The position numbers and the translations under genes are program-made. A stretch of 15,936 nt of DNA from Planctomycetota bacterium (GTDB taxonomy: Bacteria > Planctomycetota > Phycisphaerae > Sedimentisphaerales > SG8-4), in NCBI GenBank assembly GCA_030607345.1, contig JAUWKC010000004.1, positions 1-15,936 on the forward strand, read 5' to 3'. This document shows positions 6,512 to 14,514 of the stretch, piece by piece. The notes under the pieces are model-generated. The model was not told where the DNA came from, did not search any database, and saw only the letters and a list, made by a program, of their open reading frames with translations. The number at the start of each line of letters is the position of its first letter. The first letter of the stretch is position 1.

Positions 6512-9142
6512 TCAGTCCAGCTTTGCCGTTACCGGCAGAAGCCCTTGCGAGTGCGCAATCTCCCGGCCATCAACAAAAACATGCAGACCCTTGCCTTTAC
6601 CATATTTCTCGCCGGTCCTGTCCCACAGAATCGTGATAATCCTGCCGTGATAAAGCACATTATCCAGGCAGAACCAGTCCCACGCATCGTCGGGCAGCAG
6701 CGGGGCGACCTGCACGATATTATCCTGCCGCGGGATAAGGCCCGCCAGCCCTGAAATAACCAAATCGCAAAACGCAGAATGATTATAGAACCTGCTCCTG
6801 TCCGAATCCTCCGTCAGCCACGCGCCCGTCACTTCGTCTAAGTATTCACCGATGTAGCACTTGCCGTCGCGATTGTGAGAGCGGGCGTATTTCACCAGTT
6901 CCTCGAAGTAGTCCTCTTTGCCGACGTAGTTCTGCTGATAGTTGCGAAGCACGTTCGCCAGGGCGACCAGCGTCTGCGTCGTCGCAAAGGGCCAGACCGC
7001 GCCGTCCCACTCACAAGTGCCCACCCCGTGACTTCTAAAAGCCGGGTGTCTCCGCTCAGCAGTGGTCAGTCCCATCGGCGCCTTGAACCCTTCGGGCTCT
7101 TTTATCTCAAGCCACGCCTCTTCAAAACCCCCATCCGGCAGATTGAAGCACCACGGCACAAAACCAATCGCCTCCCGCGCATCACAGAGGTATCCATCTT
7201 CCAGACGAACCTTGAAAAACTTTGTATCGCCGTCCCACAGAATATTCTGCATCAGCGATTTTATCCGCACAGCCTTATTTTGATACTCGCGAGCCAGGCT
7301 GCTGTTGCCCGCCATCGCCGCTGCCTTGGCCGTCGCCTCGGTGCCGGCGTACATATAGCAGTTGAGCTGGTGCCGAATGTTCTTTTCGTGTCGCGAGCCG
7401 CTTATCGATTCCTCGCCGCCGTCCAGAACATCGTACTGCCAGAACAGCCCGACGGTATTGCCCCGTTCCTTCTGCCATCGTTCGAAGTCGGCGGCAAAAT
7501 CATCCACAAGCTCCACGACGAACCGCTCGTTCCCGTTCACAAGGTAACGTTTGTACACAGCATCTGTCGCCCAGTTACTGTATCTGTGAAAATGCGGCTG
7601 CGGCCCGCCGTCGTTGCCCCGGTACCAGAACATAATGTAATCGTCGAGATAGCGCGCATCGTGCAGCCATCGTCCCTCGTAGATATGGTGACCGACCGCG
7701 CAGCTTATCGTGTTGTATTTTCCGGAGTGCCCGACCTGGTCCAGAAACTCGGTCAATACGAAACCGTCTTCGGTCTGCTTTATGTGTTTTCGGTATGTCC
7801 ACCACCTGTAATAATAAATCTTCTCGAACCATTCGTCCGGACACTCGAAAAGCGGAATGTTCACCTTCATCCAGTCCCACGCCAGCGCGTTCGGAATGAA
7901 ATTGACGATGCTTTCGGCATCTGCCGCGGCAAAGCCGGCGACGTACCCTTTGAACTGTTCCGGAGCAAGTACGAAAGGTCCCCTTGTAATCGGGCCCGGC
8001 TTCTTAACGACCAGCTCCCGCTGCAAGTTCAGGATTTCACTTACGACCGAACTTACCTTGTTTTCGTCGCCTGCCTCAATCGCCACCTCCAGCCGCTTCA
8101 GTTTCTGTTCCAATCCGCGCAGCCTTTCCTGATATTCACCCGCCCACGTCTCAAACTTGGCATCCGACCTGACAAGGCTCTCCGCCGCTCGCCGCAGCAT
8201 CTGCAATCGTGTCGTCGTGGCCTTTAGCTCCCTGATTTTGTCTCGCATCCGACAGGCCTTGATATATAAGTCAAGCCACCGCCTATTGCCCGGTGGGGCA
8301 TTTGAACTTGTCAATGCTTGCAGCTCTTTCAGAAGAGACCTTGCCGCCGGCTCAATCTCTGCGAGCACCTTGGACACCAGCTTTTTCTCAAGCTCAGTAT
8401 TGTCACGCTGCCCAAACCACGCCATGCAGGCGTCTTGCCCAATGTCTCCGGTCATCCAGCCTGACTCAGCAGGAAACTCCTGCGTGACTTGCCTCCACGA
8501 CCACAGGGCCGAATCCACAGCTGGCGAGAAATAAAGACCGTATCTTGTTTTCCAATTGAGAATCCGAACCAGAAGCTCATTTGTCCCCGACTTGAGGTTG
8601 AGTCCAATTATGTGCTGGTCCTTCTTCAGTCCTCGTTCTCTCATCCGGCTAATGATTTTGTGGCCGTTCAGCCAAACGTCCAGGGCGTTTCTGCTGCCAA
8701 AGCTCGCCCTGAGCATTACGGGCTCGGCGGCCTGGATTTGTCGGAAAAAATACATCGGCTCAATCTGACCTGTATCCAACCTGCCTTCGTAAACCTCCCC
8801 GTCGCTTATATCATCCCGCTGCTTCCACAAGGCATTGCCGCTATTGTCTTTTGCCGCTAGGTCCACAATATTCTCGGCAAACGATTTATCCGTGAATTTT
8901 GCGCCCTTTATCGGCCCGGCACTGTACCAGCAACCAAGCTGAACTTTTGCCAGTGCGGCGGTCTGTGCGTCCGCCAACCGAGGCTGAGCTATCCGGTTAT
9001 CCACCATTCTTACTTGCCAGGGTGCTATGTCCCGCACATCCGTAAACGGCACGGGCTTTATCGGATAATCTTTGCCCGCCGCGCCCGAATGCAGAAGAAA
9101 TGACAAAACAAAAGCCCCCGCCGACACGAACCGCTTGTCCAT
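6512..9142 (-). CDS. Secreted MGH1/GH63-like glycoside hydrolase
   Basis: An 876-residue exported enzyme of the (alpha/alpha)6-barrel type related to MGH1/GH63 and possibly GH142. Residues 1-22 are a signal peptide. Residues about 65-220 form a jelly-roll accessory domain (MLRASFGSRNALDVWLNG, then LNLKSGTNELLVRILNW). Residues about 245-385 are a charged, probably coiled-coil segment (RLRGLEQKLKRLEVAIEAGD). The catalytic barrel covers about 390-800, with FWQYDVLDGGEESISGSR (567-584), NCYMYAG (594-600) and CEWDGAVWPFATTQTLVAL (710-728), the last matching the W.G..WP..T motif of these families. Candidate catalytic acids are Asp574 or Glu577/578 and Glu711 or Asp713; I cannot decide which. A small beta domain closes the protein (807-876). 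GAGGGG 6 nt before ATG 9142, right after the pyrD stop, sets the start. The substrate is unknown. Confidence 0.87.
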   Translation of the reverse strand: MDKRFVSAGAFVLSFLLHSGAAGKDYPIKPVPFTDVRDIAPWQVRMVDNRIAQPRLADAQTAALAKVQLGCWYSAGPIKGAKFTDKSFAENIVDLAAKDNSGNALWKQRDDISDGEVYEGRLDTGQIEPMYFFRQIQAAEPVMLRASFGSRNALDVWLNGHKIISRMRERGLKKDQHIIGLNLKSGTNELLVRILNWKTRYGLYFSPAVDSALWSWRQVTQEFPAESGWMTGDIGQDACMAWFGQRDNTELEKKLVSKVLAEIEPAARSLLKELQALTSSNAPPGNRRWLDLYIKACRMRDKIRELKATTTRLQMLRRAAESLVRSDAKFETWAGEYQERLRGLEQKLKRLEVAIEAGDENKVSSVVSEILNLQRELVVKKPGPITRGPFVLAPEQFKGYVAGFAAADAESIVNFIPNALAWDWMKVNIPLFECPDEWFEKIYYYRWWTYRKHIKQTEDGFVLTEFLDQVGHSGKYNTISCAVGHHIYEGRWLHDARYLDDYIMFWYRGNDGGPQPHFHRYSNWATDAVYKRYLVNGNERFVVELVDDFAADFERWQKERGNTVGLFWQYDVLDGGEESISGSRHEKNIRHQLNCYMYAGTEATAKAAAMAGNSSLAREYQNKAVRIKSLMQNILWDGDTKFFKVRLEDGYLCDAREAIGFVPWCFNLPDGGFEEAWLEIKEPEGFKAPMGLTTAERRHPAFRSHGVGTCEWDGAVWPFATTQTLVALANVLRNYQQNYVGKEDYFEELVKYARSHNRDGKCYIGEYLDEVTGAWLTEDSDRSRFYNHSAFCDLVISGLAGLIPRQDNIVQVAPLLPDDAWDWFCLDNVLYHGRIITILWDRTGEKYGKGKGLHVFVDGREIAHSQGLLPVTAKLD

Positions 9143-9155
9143 CTTGCACCCCTCG

Positions 9156-10127
9156 CTAACTTGAACTCTGGCGGTCCTCCAGCGAACCTACCAGGTCCTT
9201 GATGTCGCTTATGTTCTTGCCGGCGCAATATCTTCTTATTCCTTCGATAACCTTTACTCCGCAGTCAGGCTCAATGAAATTAGCCGTGCCGATACCGACG
9301 GCCGTCGCCCCCGCGATAATAAACTCAATCGCATCCGAAGCCGTTCTTATACCCCCTATGCCTAAAATCGGTATCTCGCGGCTCTCGGTGACTTCTCGGT
9401 ACACCTTGTTTACGAGATATACGGCTATAGGTCTTATCGCAGGCCCCGACAGCCCCCCTGTGCGATTGGCCAGAACCGGACTGCGGCTTTCGATATCAAC
9501 CACCATCGCCGCAAAAGTATTTATTAGGCTAATCGCGTCGGCGCCGGCGTCCACAGCCGCACGGGCAATTACACTGATGTCCGTCACAGAAGGTGACAGC
9601 TTCACGATTAGAAGCTTCTCGCCCGCTGCCTTCTTTACATCCGAGGTTATCTCGGCAACCTGCCGCGGCTCCGTGCCGAAAGAAATGCCGCCTTTGGCCA
9701 CGTTGGGACAACTGATATTAAGCTCAAAGCCTGCTATCCCCTGTTCGTCCGCAAGCTTTTCGACCACCGCCACGTACTCTCTGATTGTCGCCCCGGCAAC
9801 GTTCACGAAGACCGCAGTGTTCTCGAACCGCGACCGAATAATCGGCAGCTTCTCTTCGATAAACTTTTCAACGCCCACGTTCGCCAGGCCGATAGCATTG
9901 AGCATCCCGCTGTCCGTCTCGACAGTTCTTGGCGGGGCGTTGCCCTTTCTCGCCTTCGGGGTGATACTCTTGGTGATAAAACCACCGAGCGCGCCGACGT
10001 CCATAAAGTCGCTCAGCTCATCGGCGTACCCGCACGTCCCCGAAGCTGTAAATACCGGGTTCGCCAGGCGAATCCCCGCAAAATCAACCGATATGTCAAC
10101 ACCGTTACTCATAATCTTACACGCCAA
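9156..10127 (-). CDS. pyrD: Dihydroorotate dehydrogenase, class 1B catalytic subunit
   Basis: FMN-dependent oxidation of dihydroorotate to orotate in de novo pyrimidine synthesis, with NAD+ as acceptor through PyrK. The 323-residue protein has the full 1B signature: FAGIRLANPVFTASGTCGY (16-34), Lys53 in TKSITPKARKGNAPPR, NAIGLANVGVEKF, the catalytic Cys140 in ELNISCPNV (Cys rather than Ser marks class 1), and the FMN phosphate loop GIGGIRTASDAIEFI. The start is ambiguous. TTG 10127 has a strong AGAGGT at suitable spacing inside the end of pyrK and overlaps pyrK by 11 bp. ATG 10112 lies 4 bp after the pyrK stop, fits the usual family N-terminus better, but has a poor Shine-Dalgarno sequence. 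Either way it is coupled to pyrK. It lies 13 bp before the glycoside hydrolase start, unusual company for a pyrimidine gene. Confidence 0.95.
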   Translation of the reverse strand: MACKIMSNGVDISVDFAGIRLANPVFTASGTCGYADELSDFMDVGALGGFITKSITPKARKGNAPPRTVETDSGMLNAIGLANVGVEKFIEEKLPIIRSRFENTAVFVNVAGATIREYVAVVEKLADEQGIAGFELNISCPNVAKGGISFGTEPRQVAEITSDVKKAAGEKLLIVKLSPSVTDISVIARAAVDAGADAISLINTFAAMVVDIESRSPVLANRTGGLSGPAIRPIAVYLVNKVYREVTESREIPILGIGGIRTASDAIEFIIAGATAVGIGTANFIEPDCGVKVIEGIRRYCAGKNISDIKDLVGSLEDRQSSS

Positions 10128-11067
10128 AAACTACCTCTTTGCTGTCGAAGACAGGGCCGTCTTCGCAGCAGAGTTTATACACCGTCTCGCCCGGCCCTTC
10201 GCCTCTGCATTCAACCACACAGCTCTGGCAGACTCCAATCCCGCAGGCCATCAGACGCTCCATACTCACCTGGCAGTCAATCTTCCGCTCAGCCGCAATC
10301 TCAGCCATTTTCGACAGCATCGCTTCTGGCCCGCAGCAGTAAATAATCGCCTCTTCGGCTTTCACATCCGTCTTGCCCAGCCACTCGCTAAAGCAATCCG
10401 TTACCAGACCCTCATAACCCGCCGAACCGTCATCCGTCGCCACGTATGATTCAATACCGAACTCGGCAAATTCCGCCAGTGAAAATCCCAGGCCGCTCGA
10501 AATCTCATCCAAACGCCGCTCGAAGGGCAGCGCCTCGGCTGCCTTTGCGCCGGCAAAAGCAAACACCTGCATCGTCGGATAATCCTTGGTCAGGACCTTC
10601 GCCAAATGTTCCAGGGGCCCAGCGCCCATTCCGCCAACCACAAGCAGCGCCGTCTTCTTGCCCTCCGGTATCTCGAACCCTTTGCCCAAAGGTCCAATCA
10701 CACTCATCGAGTCGCCCGCCTTTACCGTTGTCATCCGCAGCGTCGAAGGTCCCACCGCAGAATACAGAATCTCGACAAAGGTTTCAATGCCTTTGAACGT
10801 GACATCCGAAAAACTAAAAGGCCTCCTCAAAAGCACACCGCGATTCGCCGAATCCTGCAAATCCTCGCGTATTGCCCCCGAAGGCGGAAGCGCCGCTCCG
10901 GACAAATCCAATTGCCCGAACTGACCGGGCCGACACCCACCGAATGCCTCCGACCCGGAATCTGTAAACTCGAGAAGCAGCTTGTAGAACCCGGACCCTA
11001 TCCTCCGGTTGCTGTGAACCTTCGCAATATATGCGCCCCTTCTTTCCTGCGAGCCGTTTTCAGCCAT
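10117..11067 (-). CDS. pyrK: Dihydroorotate dehydrogenase electron transfer subunit
   Basis: FAD/2Fe-2S subunit that passes electrons from PyrD to NAD+. The 316 residues show the FAD-binding RRPFSFSD (81-88), the nucleotide-domain GGMGAGPLEHLAKVL (145-159), CCGPEAML (244-251) and the iron-sulfur cluster cysteines Cys275, Cys280 and Cys283 in ACGIGVCQSCVVEC plus Cys301 in the CEDGPVF closing motif. It is longer than the usual ~260 residues, partly through an insert of about 20 residues (GAALPPSGAIREDLQDSANRG) before the FAD motif. I chose ATG 11067; an in-frame TTG at 11076 and a GTG at 11070 are alternatives, and an AGGA at about 11081-11084 fits the TTG best by spacing. It follows the kinase by 46 bp and overlaps or abuts pyrD. 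Confidence 0.93.
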   Translation of the reverse strand: MAENGSQERRGAYIAKVHSNRRIGSGFYKLLLEFTDSGSEAFGGCRPGQFGQLDLSGAALPPSGAIREDLQDSANRGVLLRRPFSFSDVTFKGIETFVEILYSAVGPSTLRMTTVKAGDSMSVIGPLGKGFEIPEGKKTALLVVGGMGAGPLEHLAKVLTKDYPTMQVFAFAGAKAAEALPFERRLDEISSGLGFSLAEFAEFGIESYVATDDGSAGYEGLVTDCFSEWLGKTDVKAEEAIIYCCGPEAMLSKMAEIAAERKIDCQVSMERLMACGIGVCQSCVVECRGEGPGETVYKLCCEDGPVFDSKEVVFGV

Positions 11068-11113
11068 CACGTACAATCCATCCTGTTACAGCCTGCTCTC
11101 GAAGTCGGACCGT

Positions 11114-12361
11114 CTAACCAAGCAGCCCGTCGTATACTCTTACACCCTGCACCACCTTGCAGGTATGAACGGCGTACCTGTCTGCATACGCCGGGTGACT
11201 CCGGGGATAAGCCACATCCACCGCCCGCTTCAGCGCATCGACGCTGTCTGCCTTAACCAGTGCGCCTGACGCTCCCTTGTCGCCGCCGCCTAACATTCGC
11301 TCTCCCAGCACTCCCGGTGCCGTGCGAGCAATATCACACATCGTCTCAAGCTCAGGTCCCGAAATCTCATAATCGTCACGCAGCCCAATCCCGTCCTGGC
11401 GGAATATCGCGCCCACTGTCTCAACGTCGCCGGCCTTCCACGCATCCAGCATCCGGTAAAACCTGTGCTGCGCGCCGAAAATGTATTTCAACCGGGCGCA
11501 CAACTCCGGCTCCTTTTGGCCGAACTGCGATACAATCTTCTCGTAAAGCGTCCGGTCCCGAATATCGGCCAGACAGTCAATATCATAACCGGCCTGCCGC
11601 AGCATCGCCACAAGCTTCTCGCACTGCTCCCTGCGAATTTTATAAGTGGATTTCTCCAGTCCCGGCCGAACCGTCCCCGTATCGAGCACCACAATGCGAA
11701 AATCCACCGCACCCTCGCCCAGCGGCACATAGTCTATCGACCGCTTCGACGGGTCATAGTGCGTGCCCATATTCTCACGGGCAAAAAGTATCATAATCTG
11801 GTCGAGCTGACCGCAGGGCGAGCCGATGTAATCGTTCTCCACCGCCTGGGCCATATCCACAATCCTGAACTTGTCATCAACTTCAATCTGGTTGGCGTCC
11901 AGCAGCGACAGAATCAGATTCAAACTCAGCGAAGCCGACCGTGACATCCCGCCGCCCGGGATGTTGCCGTAAATAACCCCGTCGATACCCTCGGTCAGCT
12001 TAAAACCTTCCCGCCGCAATACATACTCCACCCCGTAGGCGAATCGCCCCCACGTATCGGCTATCGCCGCCGCTCTCGGCTCTGGAACCTTGCCAGGCTC
12101 GAACTCAATCACCCCGTCATCGGGGAAATTGCCGCTGAACAGTCTTATCCTTCGCGTTCCGTTGGGCTTGTATCCCAGCCAGATAAACCTGTCGGTGCCC
12201 ACGCCGAAAAGCTCGGTGCCGTTGTAGTCGCCGTGCTCGACGCCGAGGCAAAACCGGGACGACGTCCGCCTGAGCCTGCCGCCCGCGATATCTATCGCGT
12301 GCCGCCCAGCCAGTTCTCGAATACGCTCGACCGCCGAGTTGTCGTCATTGCTCGAGTTCAC
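11114..12361 (-). CDS. Divergent galactokinase-like GHMP sugar kinase
   Basis: A 415-residue cytoplasmic ATP-dependent kinase of the GHMP superfamily, closest in motif layout to galactokinase. Motif 1 is SSRFCLGVEHGDYNG (34-48) against the usual PGRVNLIGEHTDYNGG: Arg36 and the sugar-contacting Glu42, His43 and Asp45 are kept. Motif 2 (ATP loop) is IPGGGMSRSASLSLNL (134-149) against P.GAGLSSSA. The catalytic aspartate is probably Asp187 in GSPCGQLDQ. Motif 3 is GERMLGGGDKGASGALV (353-369), with the usual GFGG replaced by GDKG. The family phosphorylates the anomeric hydroxyl of galactose or related sugars; the motif drift leaves the substrate open (galactose, L-fucose, galacturonate). The start is GTG 12361, with GGAG 6 nt upstream (12368-12371). 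It follows the sugar symporter by 33 bp, which supports a role in phosphorylating the imported sugar. Confidence 0.87.
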   Translation of the reverse strand: MNSSNDDNSAVERIRELAGRHAIDIAGGRLRRTSSRFCLGVEHGDYNGTELFGVGTDRFIWLGYKPNGTRRIRLFSGNFPDDGVIEFEPGKVPEPRAAAIADTWGRFAYGVEYVLRREGFKLTEGIDGVIYGNIPGGGMSRSASLSLNLILSLLDANQIEVDDKFRIVDMAQAVENDYIGSPCGQLDQIMILFARENMGTHYDPSKRSIDYVPLGEGAVDFRIVVLDTGTVRPGLEKSTYKIRREQCEKLVAMLRQAGYDIDCLADIRDRTLYEKIVSQFGQKEPELCARLKYIFGAQHRFYRMLDAWKAGDVETVGAIFRQDGIGLRDDYEISGPELETMCDIARTAPGVLGERMLGGGDKGASGALVKADSVDALKRAVDVAYPRSHPAYADRYAVHTCKVVQGVRVYDGLLG

Positions 12362-12394
12362 CTGCCGCTCCGGAAAACACCAACTCTATAAACC

Positions 12395-14290
12395 TCATCG
12401 AAAGATTATGTACAGCCCAATCGTCACCACCACAACCGCGACGCCGAATACCGCCGCTGAGCGCGACGGTTTCATGTCAATGCCGGACTTGGTCGTAAAT
12501 CGCACAGGCTCTTTCAGAGGCCTGAGCATTGTTATCACGCCCATCACCGCGAGCACGCAGAAGAACGAAATTGCCATCCTGTCCAGGAACGCAAGTTTCG
12601 GAAAGACTCGACTCAGTATGAAGTACATAATCGGGTTCAGTAGCAGGCCTGTCACGCCCGTAACAGGAGGCGCTTTTTTGACCAGAAAACCGAATACGAA
12701 TACCGCAAGAATACCCGGCGATATGTAGCCCTGGAATTCCTGAATGTACTTAAAGACCCCGCCAAACTTCGGATTATCCAGCAGCGGTGCAATGAAGCAC
12801 CCGACGACCGCGAAAACTCCCACGCAGACCCGCCCAATAGCTACCAGGTTTGCCTGTGATGCATTTTTCTTGACGTACTTATTGTAAATATCCATCGTAA
12901 ATATTGTCGAGGCCGAGTTAAGCATCGACGCCAGCGAGCTCATCACGGCGCCCATAATTGCCGCCAGTATGAAACCTCGCAGTCCCTTGGGCACAAGATT
13001 CTTAATCAGCAGCGCAAAAGCCGAATCGAACTTATAACCCAGAAGTGTCTTCTGGACCTCGATTCGCTGCTCGGCCGGGAGCCCTTTATTACGCCCCGAA
13101 ATCTCCTTGAGCAGTCCTTCGTTTATCTCGAACAAATTCTCCCCGCTTGGCTCAGCCCCGGCAGCAGTCGAGTTAAATCTTACAATTGCCCCGGCTGTCT
13201 CTTCGTACATCTGGGGGAATTGCCTGTCAAAGCTGAATGCGACTTTTGCCTCGCCCGGTTCCGAACGGACCTGCTCGAAAAGCTGCATGACTTCCGCGTT
13301 GTTGCCCACCGCCTCTGTCTTCATCTCCGATTTATACAGGTTAAAGGCTATCATTCCCGGAAAGACAATAATAAAAGGAATAATAATCTTCAGGCCTGCC
13401 GCAAAGACGATGCCTTTCTGCCCCTCGGCCAATGATTTTGCGCCGAGCGTTCGCTGACAGATATACTGGTTCAAACCCCAATAGTAGAAATTCGGTATCC
13501 ACAGCCCGATTATCAGCGCCGTCCAGGGAACTTCAGGGTCGCTTCGAGGCAAAAACATATGCAGCTTGTGCTCGTTAAGCGTATGAAACTTCTCCCAAAC
13601 GCCGGCATCGGCCCCAATACTCGCCAGTTCCGGAATCGTATCGCTTGTCGCGCCGCCCAGGGCCCTCATCGCCAGAAACAGAATAATCCCTCCGCCGATG
13701 ATAAGGGCCGAGCCCTGCAGCAGGTCAGCCCACGCACACGCCTTGAGACCTCCGCAAATCACGTAAATCGCCGCCACCATACCAATCGCCCACGATGCCG
13801 TCGCGATGTTCACCTCTATCCCGAAAAGATGCTGGCCCCCGAACAATGTCTTGACCACGATAGCCCCGGAATACACTACCGCCGCGAACGTTACGAATAC
13901 GTAAATCAACACCGTAAACATCGCCATAAGCGAACGCGCCGTCTCGTTATAACGGTATTCCAGAAACTCGGGAATCGTGTAAATGCCGAGGCGCAAAAAC
14001 TTCGGCAGGAAAAAGAACGCCACAACGACCAGCGTAATCGCCGCTAACCACTCGTAGCTTGCAATTGCAATACCCAGCCACTTGGCCGAGCTGCCGCTCA
14101 TCCCGATAAACTGCTCCGTCGAGATATTTGCCGCTATCAGTGAAAAGCCTATCAGGAACCAGCTCAGCCCCCGCCCCGCAAGAAAATAGTCCTCGCTTGT
14201 CTTCCCATGCCGGCTTTTCAGAATACCAGTCGCGATTACCGCCACCAAAAAGCCCACAAATACCGCTATATCAGGGAAGTTGAGTTCCAT
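12395..14290 (-). CDS. Sodium/sugar symporter, SSS family, vSGLT-like
   Basis: A 631-residue inner-membrane Na+/solute symporter very close in motif order to Vibrio vSGLT. The vSGLT galactose contacts N64, Q69, E88, K294 and Q428 correspond to Asn55 and Gln60 (NISTEQFIGMSG), Glu80 (IASYEW), Lys285 (QRTLGAKS) and Gln517 (YIQEFQGYISPG); S91 is replaced by Ala83. The sodium-site serines are present in VMSSLASMLNSASTIFTMD (449-467). This predicts uptake of a galactose- or glucose-like hexose. An extra hydrophilic segment of roughly 90-100 residues (about 321-422) separates two membrane helices and is far longer than in vSGLT. ATG 14290 is chosen over an in-frame upstream ATG at 14398, because AAAGG lies 9 nt before it, a promoter lies between them, and the family N-terminus fits. 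It is the first gene after the promoter. Confidence 0.93.
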   Translation of the reverse strand: MELNFPDIAVFVGFLVAVIATGILKSRHGKTSEDYFLAGRGLSWFLIGFSLIAANISTEQFIGMSGSSAKWLGIAIASYEWLAAITLVVVAFFFLPKFLRLGIYTIPEFLEYRYNETARSLMAMFTVLIYVFVTFAAVVYSGAIVVKTLFGGQHLFGIEVNIATASWAIGMVAAIYVICGGLKACAWADLLQGSALIIGGGIILFLAMRALGGATSDTIPELASIGADAGVWEKFHTLNEHKLHMFLPRSDPEVPWTALIIGLWIPNFYYWGLNQYICQRTLGAKSLAEGQKGIVFAAGLKIIIPFIIVFPGMIAFNLYKSEMKTEAVGNNAEVMQLFEQVRSEPGEAKVAFSFDRQFPQMYEETAGAIVRFNSTAAGAEPSGENLFEINEGLLKEISGRNKGLPAEQRIEVQKTLLGYKFDSAFALLIKNLVPKGLRGFILAAIMGAVMSSLASMLNSASTIFTMDIYNKYVKKNASQANLVAIGRVCVGVFAVVGCFIAPLLDNPKFGGVFKYIQEFQGYISPGILAVFVFGFLVKKAPPVTGVTGLLLNPIMYFILSRVFPKLAFLDRMAISFFCVLAVMGVITMLRPLKEPVRFTTKSGIDMKPSRSAAVFGVAVVVVTIGLYIIFR

Positions 14291-14299
14291 AGAGCAAGA

Positions 14300-14304
14300 C
14301 CTTT
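14300..14304 (-). promoter_or_regulatory. Ribosome-binding site of the symporter gene
   Basis: AAAGG on the minus strand, 9 nt before ATG 14290. It decides the start of the symporter, because the longer in-frame extension to 14398 reads through the promoter region and has no membrane-protein character in its first 36 residues. Confidence 0.6.
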
Positions 14305-14356
14305 CATTCTGATTTACCGGCCAGGAATCCTTTGCAAATCTGCCGAATTGACCGCC

Positions 14357-14384
14357 ATTATAGCCGCTAAAAGGCTCGCCGCAA
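14357..14384 (-). promoter_or_regulatory. Candidate sigma70 promoter of the sugar operon
   Basis: On the minus strand a -35 box TTGCGG (14379-14384) is followed after 16 nt by a perfect -10 box TATAAT (14357-14362). Transcription would begin near 14350 and leave a leader of about 60 nt before the symporter ATG at 14290. It is the only strong consensus promoter I found in the intergenic sequence, and it lies ahead of the symporter-kinase-pyrK-pyrD-hydrolase-LamG-URO-D series. Confidence 0.6.
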
Positions 14385-14412
14385 CAATATTTGACCACCC
14401 TCCGGAACCTTT

Positions 14413-14428
14413 GCGGTTTCAGGACCGC
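14413..14428 (-). other. Short hairpin GCGGT-6-ACCGC
   Basis: Five-base-pair GC-rich inverted repeat with a six-base loop, between the fucosidase stop and the promoter. There is no T-tract after it on the minus strand, so it is not a normal intrinsic terminator. It may be a weak operator or RNA structure, or chance. Confidence 0.25.
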
Positions 14429-14463
14429 TGAGGAACTCCTTGGATTTTCAGGAATTACAGGGT

Positions 14464-14476
14464 GTACTTCAAGTAC
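14464..14476. promoter_or_regulatory. Perfect inverted repeat GTACTT-n-AAGTAC, possible operator
   Basis: Two perfect 6-bp arms separated by one base, about 80 bp upstream of the -35 box of the symporter promoter. The size fits a half-site pair for a dimeric DNA-binding regulator, but no regulator gene is in the window and no matching family motif is recognised. Confidence 0.35.
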
Positions 14477-14504
14477 GATTCAGCGCAGCTATATATTTTT
14501 CTAC

Positions 14505-14514
14505 ACCACGTGGT
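14505..14514. promoter_or_regulatory. Perfect palindrome ACCACGTGGT, possible operator
   Basis: Ten-base perfect palindrome centred on CACGTG, 20 bp after the fucosidase stop codon on the minus strand and far upstream of the promoter. It could be a regulator site. A 10-bp palindrome can also arise by chance, so confidence is low. Confidence 0.3.

Noticed and set aside
6875..8227. Long plus-strand open frame (450 codons) opposite the glycoside hydrolase
   Set aside because: Antisense shadow of a clearly conserved minus-strand gene; its translation shows no family motifs and no ribosome-binding context.
9199..10449. Plus-strand open frame (416 codons) opposite pyrD and pyrK
   Set aside because: Spans two well-supported antisense genes and reads as low-complexity Ser/Thr/Pro/Ala sequence typical of a shadow frame.
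14291..14398. N-terminal extension of the symporter to ATG 14398
   Set aside because: Covers the TATAAT promoter; the residues are not family-like; a ribosome-binding site supports ATG 14290.
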